A stretch of 59,422 bases of DNA from Candidatus Thorarchaeota archaeon (GCA_016839445.1 JAEOUG010000068.1:1-59422), one strand, 5' to 3'; shown: positions 15,831 through 25,066, counted from the stretch's first letter. The notes: generated from the letters alone by a model not told the origin. A program made the numbers and translations.

Positions 15831-18011
15831 TCACCCAGCCGTGGGTACATTCGATGCAAGTGCCTCTACTAGGGCCGGTTTCGTATGAATCCGCTTCAAA
15901 GCGTACGGCCGGAATTCAACTCCTCCAGCGTGATAGAATTTCGAGAACCACTCCACGAAGTGAAGACGCAACGTATGCATGAATGCGAGCAGGCCTTCGA
16001 GAATGCCCACAATCAGCGACCCAATGATGGCACCAAGTAAGGGAAGGTAGGGTGCCACAAGGTGGCCATCATGCCATATCTGATGAGGGATTATCTCCAC
16101 CCCAAAGAGCTCCAGTGGAGGAATAGGAATCTCCACAATGGCGGGAAGCAGGCTGATGAAGACTCCGCTAAGAATGATGTGAACGGTGTTCAGTGCGAAG
16201 ATACGCGCATAGCTTACAGTGTGGCTAATCATGCCAATAGAGTACTCAAGAAACTCGACAACTCCATCCATTCCGGATAGGAAGGAGGATATGGCCATCA
16301 GAACCATGGGCAGGATGAACACCATAGTCGAGAAGACTAGAGGGGCGATGGGAAGCGTAGGATAGACTCCATTGTCGCCTATTCCGTAGCCGATTCCTGC
16401 GATCGGGACCCACAGATTCACGCTCCCTGTTGCATTGAACCAGCTGTTGACATTGCTGTAGCTGACGCCAAAGATGAGATTGATGAAACCGTAGTATAGC
16501 CAGAGATAGCTGCCGGCCACGACGGCCTCTTTGTAGTCCCTATGCTTCAGCTTGTTGTACAGATTCAGGATGATACCCAACATGATGTGGAGTGCACCCA
16601 CTTCAACAGAGAGCTTCAGCATGTGTGCAGAGCGGAAAACGTTCTCATGCCCAAACTCGTCAGTGTGAGAGAACACAGGCCAGAGTGGCTCTATGACGGT
16701 CTCTGCTCCAAAGAAGCTGCCAAACAAGAATCCCCCGAGGATGGCAAAGACGCCCATCAGAATCAGGCCCTCTGCGCCGGCCTGAAGGTAGCCCATAATG
16801 GCACCCCACTCCTGCCCCTTGTTCCGCGCCCTCCGGGCGGCGAGCCCGATTAGGAGGATTAGGAAGCCCTGCCCTACATCTGCGAAGACGAGCCCGAATA
16901 TCAGAGGGAATGAAAGCCACATCAGCTTGGTAGGATCCAGGTCATGTTTGGAGGGAATCCCGAAGGCCTTCACCACATTCTCTGTGGGCTTCATCACAGA
17001 GGGATTCGATATGTAAGTGGGAGCCTCATGCTCAGCGAAGTCAGGCCGGTCAAATGTGACTTCAAGAGCTCTTCCCACCCTTTGCTGAAGAATGGTCTCA
17101 AGCCGTTCTTCCTTTCCCTCAGGAATCCAGCCCCACATCTTGATTGCCTGGTCGGTGTAGACTATGTAGCTCTTGACCTCGATTCTCTTCTCTTCGATCT
17201 CTATCGCTTCGAGAGCGGCAAGTATCTGTGTTCCCCATTCGTTCGAGATGTGAGACTTCTCCGACTGAATGCGACCAATCTCGTTCTGGAGTTCCTGCAT
17301 CCGTTCCTCAGTCTCTGCGGCAATCTTCTCGGGTGGGCCTTGAGAGTCGGGAGGAATTGAGAAGGCCTCGAATTCCAGTGCTGAAAGGATGCGCTCGATT
17401 GCATCCTTCAACTCCACAGGCACTGTCAGGACTGCTGCGCTGACGCCCCTCTTGAGTCGGAGAAGGCTGAGAGTGAACGAGCCATCTGTCACTTCTCTAA
17501 GGCTCCACTCGAGCTCATCATCTCTTCCAGAGGGAACTATTCCCGCGGTTGTATACGTGTATTCTGTGCTGCGAATGAGTGCCGGGTCGACACCAAGAGG
17601 CTTGAGGGAGACAGCCACATCGCGGATTCCTCTCTGGCGCTCCAGCTCAGCTCTTGCGCTTATGAGCTTGGACTCAAGGTCAAGAACCTGGGATTCTACA
17701 GCCTTAACAACAGAAGACACGAATTTCAGAGGATCTTCGATGGTGGTATCGTCAACCTCAACAGCAAGGCCTCTCCTCTTAGTCGGGTCGATCTCAAGAA
17801 TGTCCAGGATCTTCACAATCCGGTCCTTAACGACAAGAACGGTCTCCTCTTCTCGAGAGCGCCTGACATCAGGTATGCCAGCCTGTCTTCGAACATCGAT
17901 GAACTCGAAGTAGCCGAATTCCTCAAGGGCCTGCTTGACTTGGCGCTCAAGGTCCCGATGAGATACGACCTTGGCTACAATCATCCTCTGAGGACTCATC
18001 TGAAGACCCAT
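15831..18011 (-). CDS. atpI: A/V-type ATP synthase subunit I (subunit a)
   Basis: Membrane stator subunit that carries the ion half-channels of the A-type ATP synthase. From ATG 18011 (GGTGAT about 7 bases upstream) it is 726 residues. The soluble N-terminal half (to about 385) has the usual two alpha/beta lobes joined by long coiled coils. The C-terminal half has seven to eight membrane helices, beginning KLMWLSFPLIFGLVFADVGQ, with the family landmarks YSIGMISHTVSYARIFALNT (channel arginine in SYAR) and HTLRLHFVEWFSKFY at the C-terminus. A longer frame reaches 18098 but is Cys-rich and unconserved. It is divergent from atpH-atpE, which is unusual because these genes normally form one operon. 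Confidence 0.95.
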   Translation of the reverse strand: MGLQMSPQRMIVAKVVSHRDLERQVKQALEEFGYFEFIDVRRQAGIPDVRRSREEETVLVVKDRIVKILDILEIDPTKRRGLAVEVDDTTIEDPLKFVSSVVKAVESQVLDLESKLISARAELERQRGIRDVAVSLKPLGVDPALIRSTEYTYTTAGIVPSGRDDELEWSLREVTDGSFTLSLLRLKRGVSAAVLTVPVELKDAIERILSALEFEAFSIPPDSQGPPEKIAAETEERMQELQNEIGRIQSEKSHISNEWGTQILAALEAIEIEEKRIEVKSYIVYTDQAIKMWGWIPEGKEERLETILQQRVGRALEVTFDRPDFAEHEAPTYISNPSVMKPTENVVKAFGIPSKHDLDPTKLMWLSFPLIFGLVFADVGQGFLILLIGLAARRARNKGQEWGAIMGYLQAGAEGLILMGVFAILGGFLFGSFFGAETVIEPLWPVFSHTDEFGHENVFRSAHMLKLSVEVGALHIMLGIILNLYNKLKHRDYKEAVVAGSYLWLYYGFINLIFGVSYSNVNSWFNATGSVNLWVPIAGIGYGIGDNGVYPTLPIAPLVFSTMVFILPMVLMAISSFLSGMDGVVEFLEYSIGMISHTVSYARIFALNTVHIILSGVFISLLPAIVEIPIPPLELFGVEIIPHQIWHDGHLVAPYLPLLGAIIGSLIVGILEGLLAFMHTLRLHFVEWFSKFYHAGGVEFRPYALKRIHTKPALVEALASNVPTAG

Positions 18012-18197
18012 ACTGGTATCACCCATCCGGTCCTGACAGCAAGCAGCCTCACAGCACAGCAGAACCGTGTCGATGCCGCCTCGCATCTGACAGGACAAAT
18101 AACTCTTGCGACAGGTGAACGTTTATCAGGAACATGATTAGGAATCCTGCTCACTCTTCACCCCGAGGTGGTTCACGTGTGCGCAGCGCAGGAAGAG

Positions 18198-18500
18198 ATG
18201 GATCAAATCAGCGAGGCTGAAAAGGCGGCTCGAAACAGAATAGAAGAGGCCCAAAGGAGAGCGAAGACCATTCGTGAGGAGGCAGACAAGGAAGCCAGAG
18301 CGCTGATTGCTAAGGCTGAGAGTGATGCCAAGAAGGACGCCTCGAAGATGACATCAGAGATAGAGAAAGAGAGAGCCCGCGTCGAGTCGGAGATTCTAGA
18401 GGACACAGATGAGAAGATCAAGTCCCTGAAGAACTTGTCCTCCAAGAGGAAGAAGGCGGCCTTCATGGTCGCTTACAAGATGATAGTAAGGGAGGCATGA
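18198..18500 (+). CDS. atpH: A/V-type ATP synthase subunit H (AhaH)
   Basis: Peripheral-stalk subunit that pairs with subunit E as a right-handed coiled coil. From ATG 18198 it is 100 residues, almost one continuous charged helix (IEEAQRRAKTIREEADKEAR), as in the family. GGAAGAG lies just upstream. GTG 18168 would add ten residues. The stop overlaps the atpE start by four bases (ATGA), so H and E are translationally coupled. A TATA-like GTTTATCA lies at about 18119. Confidence 0.85.
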   Translation: MDQISEAEKAARNRIEEAQRRAKTIREEADKEARALIAKAESDAKKDASKMTSEIEKERARVESEILEDTDEKIKSLKNLSSKRKKAAFMVAYKMIVREA

Positions 18501-19132
18501 ACGGGATGAGTGGAATCTCCAACATCATCGAGATGATCAACAAGAAGACCGATGAGAAGGAAGACGAGATTATTGCCGAGGCGGAACGTCACAAGCGAAT
18601 CAAGGTCGAGGAAGCAGAGAAGAGAGCGAAAGAGGCCGCCAGTAACATAATCAAGAAGGCTGAGCGAGACACGCACGCAGAGATGGCGAGGTACAAGGCC
18701 ACTGCTATGTTGAAGGCGAAGTACAAGCTGCTCGATGCCAAGGAGGAGATGATCAACTTGGTCCTTGGCGAAGTGAGAAAGGAACTGGAGAGCCTATCGG
18801 AGAAGAGCGAGTACAGCCAGGTACTCAATCGACTGGTTGTTGATGCGGGGGTCACACTGAGCGAGGAAGACCTCGAGATTGTCCTGCCAAAGGGGCACAA
18901 GAAGCATCTTGATCTAGAAGACATTCAGAAGCAAATCGCCAAGCAGACCAAGAAGAAGGTGAAGCTCAGCATATCAAAGGACAACGTGCGCTCCATTGGG
19001 GGTGCCCTCGTGAGAAACTCAGATGGATCGAAGTGGGTTGACAACACCTTTGAGGCGCAGATTGAGCGGTTGACCAGTGAACTGAGAGACAGTGTGGCGT
19101 CTGTGCTATTTGCAGAAGAGAAAGACAAGTAG
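18497..19132 (+). CDS. atpE: A/V-type ATP synthase subunit E
   Basis: Peripheral-stalk subunit. Residues 1-100 are a long charged helix and residues 110-205 a compact C-terminal domain (DLEIVLPKG, NVRSIGGALVRNSDGSKWVD, NTFEAQIERLTSELRDSVAS), the standard subunit E layout. Length of 211 is typical. GGAGG lies immediately before ATG 18497 and about 11 bases before ATG 18506, so either could be used. The 3' end is convergent with atpK, 29 bases away. Confidence 0.93.
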   Translation: MNGMSGISNIIEMINKKTDEKEDEIIAEAERHKRIKVEEAEKRAKEAASNIIKKAERDTHAEMARYKATAMLKAKYKLLDAKEEMINLVLGEVRKELESLSEKSEYSQVLNRLVVDAGVTLSEEDLEIVLPKGHKKHLDLEDIQKQIAKQTKKKVKLSISKDNVRSIGGALVRNSDGSKWVDNTFEAQIERLTSELRDSVASVLFAEEKDK

Positions 19133-19161
19133 AGGATTGTGACCTCTACTCTCCGTTCTTA

Positions 19162-19566
19162 CTAACCCCCGATTACAGCGGGGATGTAACCAATAAGAAG
19201 GAAAGCAATGACGAAGCCGTATATGGCCACGGCCTCAATGAACACAACGTAGAGAATGCTCTTTCCGAAGGTTTCAGGCTTCTCTGTTATTGCTCCCAAG
19301 GCAGCAGCTGAGGCTGTACCCATTCCCAAGCTTGCACCAAGTCCAGCCAAGCCAAGTGCCAGGCCGGCTCCCAAGGCCAAACCCAAGACACCGATTCCAG
19401 CACCTTCAATTGCCTGCATTGCGACAAAGACGCGGCCACCACTCAGGGCCACGGCATCCAAGGTGGCAGAGTATGCTCCTGATATGGTTAGAAATAGGGT
19501 AAGTGAGGCAATGAATGCACTCAGTGTAGAGAGCGCAAGACCTAGGTTTCGAACATCCATTTTCAT
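19162..19566 (-). CDS. atpK: A/V-type ATP synthase proteolipid subunit K (c-ring)
   Basis: Rotor ring subunit. From ATG 19566 (GGAGG about 10 bases upstream) it has 134 residues: a hydrophobic N-terminal segment (LALSTLSAFIASLTLFLTI), probably a signal or extra helix, then one hairpin. The helices of the hairpin are the Gly/Ala-rich GAGIGVLGLALGAGLALGLA and YVVFIEAVAIYGFVIAFLLI, with the ion-binding glutamate in FIEAVAIYG and the polar loop TEKPETFG between them. This is a single-hairpin c subunit, not the doubled form found in some methanogens. It is downstream of atpC on the same strand, 85 bases away. Confidence 0.93.
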   Translation of the reverse strand: MKMDVRNLGLALSTLSAFIASLTLFLTISGAYSATLDAVALSGGRVFVAMQAIEGAGIGVLGLALGAGLALGLAGLGASLGMGTASAAALGAITEKPETFGKSILYVVFIEAVAIYGFVIAFLLIGYIPAVIGG

Positions 19567-19651
19567 CAAGAGTTGTCCTCCGGCTGCCGGATTCCGACAT
19601 CTCTCCACTAATAACATTGTCCCTTAGGACGTGAGAGGACCGAGGATCATA

Positions 19652-20713
19652 TCACCAGAGCACAATCATTCTCCTAATGACCTCAGCAGGCTCCCCTCGT
19701 TCAACGCCCACGGCAATCGAGCGGAGGTTCCTTACCTCGTACTGCTTAAGGCTGAAGAAACCGATTATGGTACCTAGATGAAAGGGGAAAGCTGTGAGCT
19801 GCCTCTTCACCTTCTGTGCAATGTAGTCTTCGATGGCAAGCTCGACGCTCGTGAGATCCTCCGTTTCCTCAAACATGCGGGATAGCCGACCTGCAAGGGT
19901 CCCGTATTTCGTGCCCTCTAAGGCAGTGAACACATCTCTCCAAGTCGTTGCCGAGGAGATCTTAGAGGTAATGCTCTCAGTGTGTGGAAATCGGATAAGT
20001 GAGAGCTCAAGAGCCCGGGGTTCGACATGGAGTAGTGCCGCCCTAAGTCCAGTGAGCGTGTTTCGTAGAACCACGCGAGGCTCTACAATGCTTACCACCC
20101 GGTCAACTTCGGATGTTGAGAAACCCTCTAGGCTAGCCATCAGCTTCTTGAGATGCCACTCTTCGACGGCAACTTCCAGGGGTGCAGTCGAATCGTACTG
20201 CTCGTACGTAGGAAAACGAGTAAGAAGAGAGACCTTCAGGTCCCATTGCGGAAGTCTGTCAACCATCTTGCTCACAGACCCGGTCGCTACAAGCTCTGAG
20301 AACAGAGCTTCGTCCGCAGGCGAGGTTGGCATTGAAAATCTGAGTATCTCAGCATCATCTAGACCCACATGTAGTCCACGTATGATTGTCTTGATGCTCT
20401 CAGAGTAGAAGAACTCAAGATAGGTCTGAGCGAAGTTCTGAACCCTTCCAGTCAGCGTCCTGGAGAGGTTCGAGCTTATGTCCGCGAAGTCATTGGACAG
20501 GATAAGTGCGAGCTCGTCGGGGCTGGGTATTGCGCCAGGCGCCGATCTTGACATTACAGAACCGTAATAGGTACCAGAGAGCGTTTTGATGAACTCGTCG
20601 TAGTTGGAGGATTGCAGAAGGCTTTCGTAGACTCCCACTGTCAGGAATCGAGACTTCATTCCTCGAATCCTTGCATTGACAAAGCCGTACTCATTCGCAG
20701 CCCGCAGATCCAT
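19652..20713 (-). CDS. atpC: A/V-type ATP synthase subunit C (subunit d)
   Basis: Central-stalk connector between the c-ring and the catalytic head. The 353 residues are mainly helical, with family landmarks YGFVNARIRGMKSRFL at the N-terminus and the C-terminal KQYEVRNLRSIAVGVERG plus PAEVIRRMI. Length and motifs match archaeal AtpC. ATG 20713 fits a TATA box at 20766-20774. It precedes atpK on the same strand; subunits F, A, B and D are not in the window. Confidence 0.94.
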   Translation of the reverse strand: MDLRAANEYGFVNARIRGMKSRFLTVGVYESLLQSSNYDEFIKTLSGTYYGSVMSRSAPGAIPSPDELALILSNDFADISSNLSRTLTGRVQNFAQTYLEFFYSESIKTIIRGLHVGLDDAEILRFSMPTSPADEALFSELVATGSVSKMVDRLPQWDLKVSLLTRFPTYEQYDSTAPLEVAVEEWHLKKLMASLEGFSTSEVDRVVSIVEPRVVLRNTLTGLRAALLHVEPRALELSLIRFPHTESITSKISSATTWRDVFTALEGTKYGTLAGRLSRMFEETEDLTSVELAIEDYIAQKVKRQLTAFPFHLGTIIGFFSLKQYEVRNLRSIAVGVERGEPAEVIRRMIVLW

Positions 20714-20765
20714 AAAGACACTCGCCTCAATCGGGTCAGAATGTATCAGCAGACCCAGCAGACTC

Positions 20766-20774
20766 GATATAAGC
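20766..20774 (-). promoter_or_regulatory. TATA box of atpC-atpK
   Basis: On the minus strand GCTTATATC lies 53 bases before the atpC start codon, giving a predicted transcript with a leader of about 30 bases. Confidence 0.5.
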
Positions 20775-20852
20775 GTGACGAAGAAGCAGCGGGGATGATT
20801 TCCGTAGAAGCATTCAAATAACGAGGGAATATCACAGGGTCAGTTGGTTACT

Positions 20853-21440
20853 ATGTCAGACGAGAGTGGGGTAGCCTATCATCGACCTGAGGAATACATG
20901 AACCTCGGAAGCCTGTTCAGAAGCTCCGCCACAATAACGTTCGTCATCCAGATTGTGGCTGTGATTGCCATGATGGCCTCGCTGGCGGCATACGCCGTGG
21001 GGGACATCTTCTTCGTGCTCGCTGAGAACCTCAAGATCCTTGTTCTTCTCATGACCGGTATCATCGGTGTCGTGATCTGCCTGGCCGCAATCAGCGTCTT
21101 CGTGAGATTCTCACGCAAGATAGGAGATGCCGTCACCGGAGCTGGAATAGAGGAGGTCAAGATGGATACACCCAGGGTCAAGCTTGTCGTGGGACTCTAT
21201 GGTGTTCTTGTGGCTCTGATGGGTATCACGGGGCTGTATGTCTGGTATCTAGTCGATACGATGTTCCTTGCCCCCTGGGCTGCGTCACTGGGCTCTTTCT
21301 CGCTGCGTATCTTTGGTATCGCACTAGGAGCGTTCTTCATAGCGCTACTGATTCAGATGATAATCGCAGGGGTTGGAAGGAGCGCCACAAAGGTCATCAT
21401 AGAAGTCCTAGATGCGGATGACTCCGAGTTCTTGGAGTGA
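20853..21440 (+). CDS. Four-helix membrane protein, unknown
   Basis: 195 residues from ATG 20853 (TTG 20844 possible). Four predicted membrane helices: ITFVIQIVAVIAMMASLAAY, KILVLLMTGIIGVVICLAAI, VVGLYGVLVALMGITGLYVW and FGIALGAFFIALLIQMIIAG, with a charged middle loop and an acidic C-terminus. There is no motif that names it. It is divergent from atpC and convergent with the small AtpZ/AtpI-like gene, 7 bases away. Confidence 0.7.
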   Translation: MSDESGVAYHRPEEYMNLGSLFRSSATITFVIQIVAVIAMMASLAAYAVGDIFFVLAENLKILVLLMTGIIGVVICLAAISVFVRFSRKIGDAVTGAGIEEVKMDTPRVKLVVGLYGVLVALMGITGLYVWYLVDTMFLAPWAASLGSFSLRIFGIALGAFFIALLIQMIIAGVGRSATKVIIEVLDADDSEFLE

Positions 21441-21447
21441 CCAGCTC

Positions 21448-21762
21448 CTACTCCCCATCCAGATCAAAGTGGACGTCCTCGTTGATCTCTTCCAAGGATG
21501 GCATATACCTACTCCGCTCCTTGGACTTCTGTTCTAGATGCTCGAAGTAACCGATGGTGACGTAGACGCCGTAGACGCCAAGTGCAAAACCAAGTAGAGC
21601 GCCTATGAGAGCGCCTCCCGTGCGCCAAGCGACACCACCAAGTGACTCGCCGACAACCTGCCCTACGAGGAGCAGGGCGATGACAGAGCAGGGCAGCTCT
21701 GATGCCACTGCAAGCCACCTACCCATCTGACCATAGCCTTCATCTGGGCTGCTCTCGTTCAT
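21448..21762 (-). CDS. Small two-helix membrane protein, AtpZ/AtpI-like
   Basis: 104 residues from ATG 21762. The two-helix part (MGRWLAVASELPCSVIALLL and TGGALIGALLGFALGVYGVY, joined by a Gly-rich turn) resembles AtpZ/AtpI accessory proteins, which help ion supply or c-ring assembly of bacterial F-type ATPases. The C-terminal 25 residues are acidic. The longer frame to 21846 would overlap the divergent larA leader. Its position beside A-type ATPase genes fits an ATPase accessory role, but the similarity is short and the call is tentative. Confidence 0.55.
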   Translation of the reverse strand: MNESSPDEGYGQMGRWLAVASELPCSVIALLLVGQVVGESLGGVAWRTGGALIGALLGFALGVYGVYVTIGYFEHLEQKSKERSRYMPSLEEINEDVHFDLDGE

Positions 21763-21867
21763 GAGTCTTCTTGCGTTCGGTACTGAATATCCGTTTTGGT
21801 GCGACAGGAATGCACCTTGGTCAATGTTTTTGTTGCGGTTGGACACACAGGAAACGAGGCACAGTGT

Positions 21868-23151
21868 TTGGTAGAGATTACCTACGGAGATGGAACCATC
21901 TCTCTGAACATACCTTCCAGGAATCTAGGCCGCGAGATACGTCCAAGCAAGATGCAGTCTGCGGGTACGGTTGAAGAGAGTCTACGAAACGCACTCACGA
22001 ATCCGCATGGGCCCACCCTGCAGGAGCTATCCAAGAGCAAGAGCGTCTGCGTATTGGTGGAGGACCACACACGCGACACAATACACTGGGAGATGGTCTC
22101 TGCAGTTGTGCCCCATCTTGTTCATGCAAACAGAGTGCAGTTCATCATCACCACAGGTTCTCACGAAGTCAATCATCCTGCGAACATACGAATTGTTGAG
22201 ATGATAAAGCGAGTTGCCTCTGACGCTAGGCTGTCGGATTTCGATGTGCTGATACATGACTGCATGAGCAAGGACTTTGTAGATCTAGGAAGGACCAGCA
22301 AGGGCACGCCTGTGATTGTCAACCAAGCCGCAGTCAACCATGATCTCTATGTTTCTCTCTCTGACATGAAGGCACACTACTTCGCAGGTTACTCCAATGT
22401 TGTCAAGAACTTCCTCCCTGGTGTGTGTGCCTTTGAAACCATTGAGGCCAATCACTCCATGGCCCTCGATCCTGACTCTACATTTGGAAGGCACCCGTAT
22501 CATCCGGACCAGAGTAGGAGAAGCAATCCCCTCGCCGACGACATGAGAGAGGCTATGACGATGATTGCAGCTGACGCCGAGGTGTTTGTATTGGCGGTCA
22601 TCACAGATGCGGGCAGACTTGTCTGGGCAGACGCAGGACGCCCTGAGCCAGTCACTGCACGCGGCATAGAGCTGTTGGATAGAGAAGCAAGCTTCAGCGT
22701 AGAACCTGCAACCCGCATCATCGTTTCACCAGGAGGATACCCTCAGGACAAGAGCCTGTACCATGCACAGAGAGCGATTGAGCTCACAAAGAATGCCGTT
22801 GCCAAGGGCGGAGAGATTCTGTTCCTTGCGGAATGCCGAGATGGAGTCGCCCCCGAGTCTGCCATTGAGAACTTCTATAACAAACTCAAGGCTCCTCTAG
22901 ATGATGTCCTCTCGTCGATCAAGAGCAGGTATCATCTCTACGAGCACAAGGCGTACAAGTTTGCAGAACTCCTCAAGCAGGTCTCAGGCGTGAAGATGTA
23001 CACCAGCCTAGACAATGAGACTGTGGAGGCCGCGCATCTACAGAAGGTAGATGACCCTCAGAAAGTGATAGATCAGTGGATCGAAGAGGACCCTGAGGTT
23101 CGAATCACCGTCTTGGACAAGGGAAACAAGATCTCTGTCTATGCAGCCTAG
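21868..23151 (+). CDS. larA: LarA-family nickel-pincer racemase (DUF2088)
   Basis: Two-domain LarA-type enzyme. Characterised members racemise lactate or other 2-hydroxyacids using the nickel-pincer nucleotide bound to a lysine. Residues equivalent to the Lactiplantibacillus catalytic set are present with the right spacing: H67 (EDHTRD), H170 (KAHYFAGYSN), K180 (VVKNFLPG) and H196 (EANHS). From TTG 21868 (GAGGC about 8 bases upstream) it has 427 residues. The longer frame from 21796 adds 24 residues and would overlap the leader of the divergent gene. Cofactor genes larB, larC and larE are not nearby. The substrate is unknown; many archaeal relatives act on sugar acids. It is convergent with the FGGY kinase, sharing CTAG. 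Confidence 0.87.
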   Translation: MVEITYGDGTISLNIPSRNLGREIRPSKMQSAGTVEESLRNALTNPHGPTLQELSKSKSVCVLVEDHTRDTIHWEMVSAVVPHLVHANRVQFIITTGSHEVNHPANIRIVEMIKRVASDARLSDFDVLIHDCMSKDFVDLGRTSKGTPVIVNQAAVNHDLYVSLSDMKAHYFAGYSNVVKNFLPGVCAFETIEANHSMALDPDSTFGRHPYHPDQSRRSNPLADDMREAMTMIAADAEVFVLAVITDAGRLVWADAGRPEPVTARGIELLDREASFSVEPATRIIVSPGGYPQDKSLYHAQRAIELTKNAVAKGGEILFLAECRDGVAPESAIENFYNKLKAPLDDVLSSIKSRYHLYEHKAYKFAELLKQVSGVKMYTSLDNETVEAAHLQKVDDPQKVIDQWIEEDPEVRITVLDKGNKISVYAA

Positions 23152-24668
23152 ACCTCATCCCATTGGATATCCTCAACTGCTGAGTATAGCTGTCGGAAGT
23201 GCTTGTAACCTACCTTGTATACCTCAAGTGTTTCTGCTGAAGGCCTAAGTGGTTCTCGAGTCCTGACCATCTCCTCTGCCGCCTGCGCGACCGACTTGAA
23301 CACTCCAATCCCCCGGAAGGCAAGGATTGCAGCGCCTAGAGCAGTGGCCTCCTCCATCTCCACACGGACAACTGGGGTTCGAAGAATATCTGCCTGAATC
23401 TGCATCCAGGTTTCGCTTCTGGCGGCCCCCCCAGTCACCCGCACCTCTCGGGAGGGCAAGCCTAGCTCGCGCATGACCTCTAGATTGGTCCGTATCTCGT
23501 AGCAGACTCCCTCTAGGATTGCGCGGATGATGTGCGACCGCGAGTGTCCGATAGCTAGACCTGCGAAGATACCACGAGAGTGAGGATTCCAGTTAGGGGC
23601 CCCGGCACCCACAAAATGAGGAATGTGAATGACGCCCTCTGAGCCTGCAGGCACCTCGCTTGCAGCTTGAGTGATGATCTCATAGGCATCGACTCCCTCC
23701 TGCTCAGCTATGCTGACTTCTTCACCTCCAAGGTTGTCCCGGAACCAGCGAAGAGCAGAACCAGTAGTGAACATACTGGCTTCCACAACGAATGAGTTCG
23801 GCACGACGTGCCGACTGCACAGGACGCGACGACCGGGATCAGTTCTGACCGTCCTAGAGTGTGCAAGGATGAAGGTCCCAGTTCCAGTCGTACATTTGAC
23901 CATGCCTTCCTTGACTACGCCAACCCCGAGGGCAGCGCATTGCTGGTCCCCGCCCCCTGCAATGACAGGCGTACCAGGCTTGAGTCCGGTTTCAGCTGCG
24001 GCTTGCTCACCCACCTCACCGATATGTGCTCCCGGCTCAACTGCATGAGGAAGCTTCTCAGCGTCGATACCGAGGCTTTCAAGCATGGGAGGAGACCAGT
24101 CCGCCTTCCTCAAGTCGAATAGAAGCGTTCTGCTCGCATTTGAGTAGTCGGTGACAAACTCGTTGGATAGCCGATAGATAAGATAGTCATGCACCAAGAG
24201 GAATTTCTCAGTATTCTCAAACACAGCCGGCTCGTTCTCTTTCACCCAGAGTATCTTAGGGGCTGTGAAGTAGGGGTCGATAGTGAGGCCTGTGATGGAG
24301 TAGACTTGGTCAGGAGAGATCTGTTCTCGAATCCAATTGCACTGAGGGACTGTACGACGGTCTTGCCATACGATTCCATTTCGAAGGGGCTTGCCAGTCG
24401 AGTCCACTGGAACGACGGTTTCGCGCTGATTCGTGACACTCACCGCCGAAACAGCTGAGGGGTCTATGCTCCCGTCGTTCATTGCTGACCTGATAGTCTG
24501 ACAGGCGGCAGTCCACCAAGCTTCTGCGTCTTGCTCGACCCAAGAGGGGTGGGGAAAGAGAGAGGTGAACTCAAGATAGTCACGAGCAACCACCTTTCCG
24601 GCCCTGTCGAAGAACATTGACCGAACGCCCGTAGTTCCAGCGTCAATTGCCAGGGCAAGCTCGTTCAC
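23148..24668 (-). CDS. FGGY-family carbohydrate kinase (glycerol kinase / xylulokinase-like)
   Basis: ATP-dependent sugar or polyol kinase of 506 residues. Landmarks are the N-terminal phosphate loop AIDAGTTGVRS, the substrate segment VTNQRETVVPVD with IVWQDRRT (glycerol-kinase-like), the catalytic Asp in GGGDQQCAALGVG, CTTGTGTF, and the C-terminal ATP-binding VRVTGGAARSETWMQIQAD with EATALGAAI. It shows glycerol-kinase traits in the first half, including TDYSNASRTLLFD, and xylulokinase-like traits in the second, so the substrate is left open. The start is GTG 24668 with AGGTG upstream. It shares CTAG with the convergent larA gene. Confidence 0.88.
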   Translation of the reverse strand: MNELALAIDAGTTGVRSMFFDRAGKVVARDYLEFTSLFPHPSWVEQDAEAWWTAACQTIRSAMNDGSIDPSAVSAVSVTNQRETVVPVDSTGKPLRNGIVWQDRRTVPQCNWIREQISPDQVYSITGLTIDPYFTAPKILWVKENEPAVFENTEKFLLVHDYLIYRLSNEFVTDYSNASRTLLFDLRKADWSPPMLESLGIDAEKLPHAVEPGAHIGEVGEQAAAETGLKPGTPVIAGGGDQQCAALGVGVVKEGMVKCTTGTGTFILAHSRTVRTDPGRRVLCSRHVVPNSFVVEASMFTTGSALRWFRDNLGGEEVSIAEQEGVDAYEIITQAASEVPAGSEGVIHIPHFVGAGAPNWNPHSRGIFAGLAIGHSRSHIIRAILEGVCYEIRTNLEVMRELGLPSREVRVTGGAARSETWMQIQADILRTPVVRVEMEEATALGAAILAFRGIGVFKSVAQAAEEMVRTREPLRPSAETLEVYKVGYKHFRQLYSAVEDIQWDEV

Positions 24669-24724
24669 CTGTGTGCACCTGTCGAATGACTGGCAAGGGT
24701 GCGATAAGTAGTCTTCGAGAGGGG

Positions 24725-25012
24725 CTATTGGTAGCTGAGTTCGGTCTCGATGACCTCCAGAATGTCGCGTCTGGGGCCAATGCGCTCTTGCTTGAGACGC
24801 TGATCTCTCTTCAGACTCCGCTCGAACCTGAGTGCATCTCCGCGGTTCTCAAACTCTCTGAGGAAGACTACATAGAGAGGCCTATTGGCTCGCAGATACT
24901 TGGCTGCCCGGGGTCCACCAGTCACATGCTCCTGCAATCTTCGAACCAAGTCGTTTGTGACCCCAGTATAGTAAGTCCCGCTCTCGGTCTCTATGATGTA
25001 GACGTAGTGCAT
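24725..25012 (-). CDS. GIY-YIG domain endonuclease-like protein
   Basis: A 95-residue stand-alone GIY-YIG domain of the UPF0213/YhbQ type. The first motif appears as VYIIE then YYTGVT (residues 4-8 and 15-20), followed by RRLQEH (catalytic Arg), the conserved FENRGDALRFERSLK segment with Glu, and a basic C-terminus. Such proteins may nick DNA but their biological role is mostly unknown. It lies between the nuo-like operon and the FGGY kinase, on the same strand as both. Confidence 0.85.
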   Translation of the reverse strand: MHYVYIIETESGTYYTGVTNDLVRRLQEHVTGGPRAAKYLRANRPLYVVFLREFENRGDALRFERSLKRDQRLKQERIGPRRDILEVIETELSYQ

Positions 25013-25066
25013 ATGCAGCCCACATGTGGTCCAATTGTGCCAGTGTTAAGTGCTCTGGGCGGCAAC

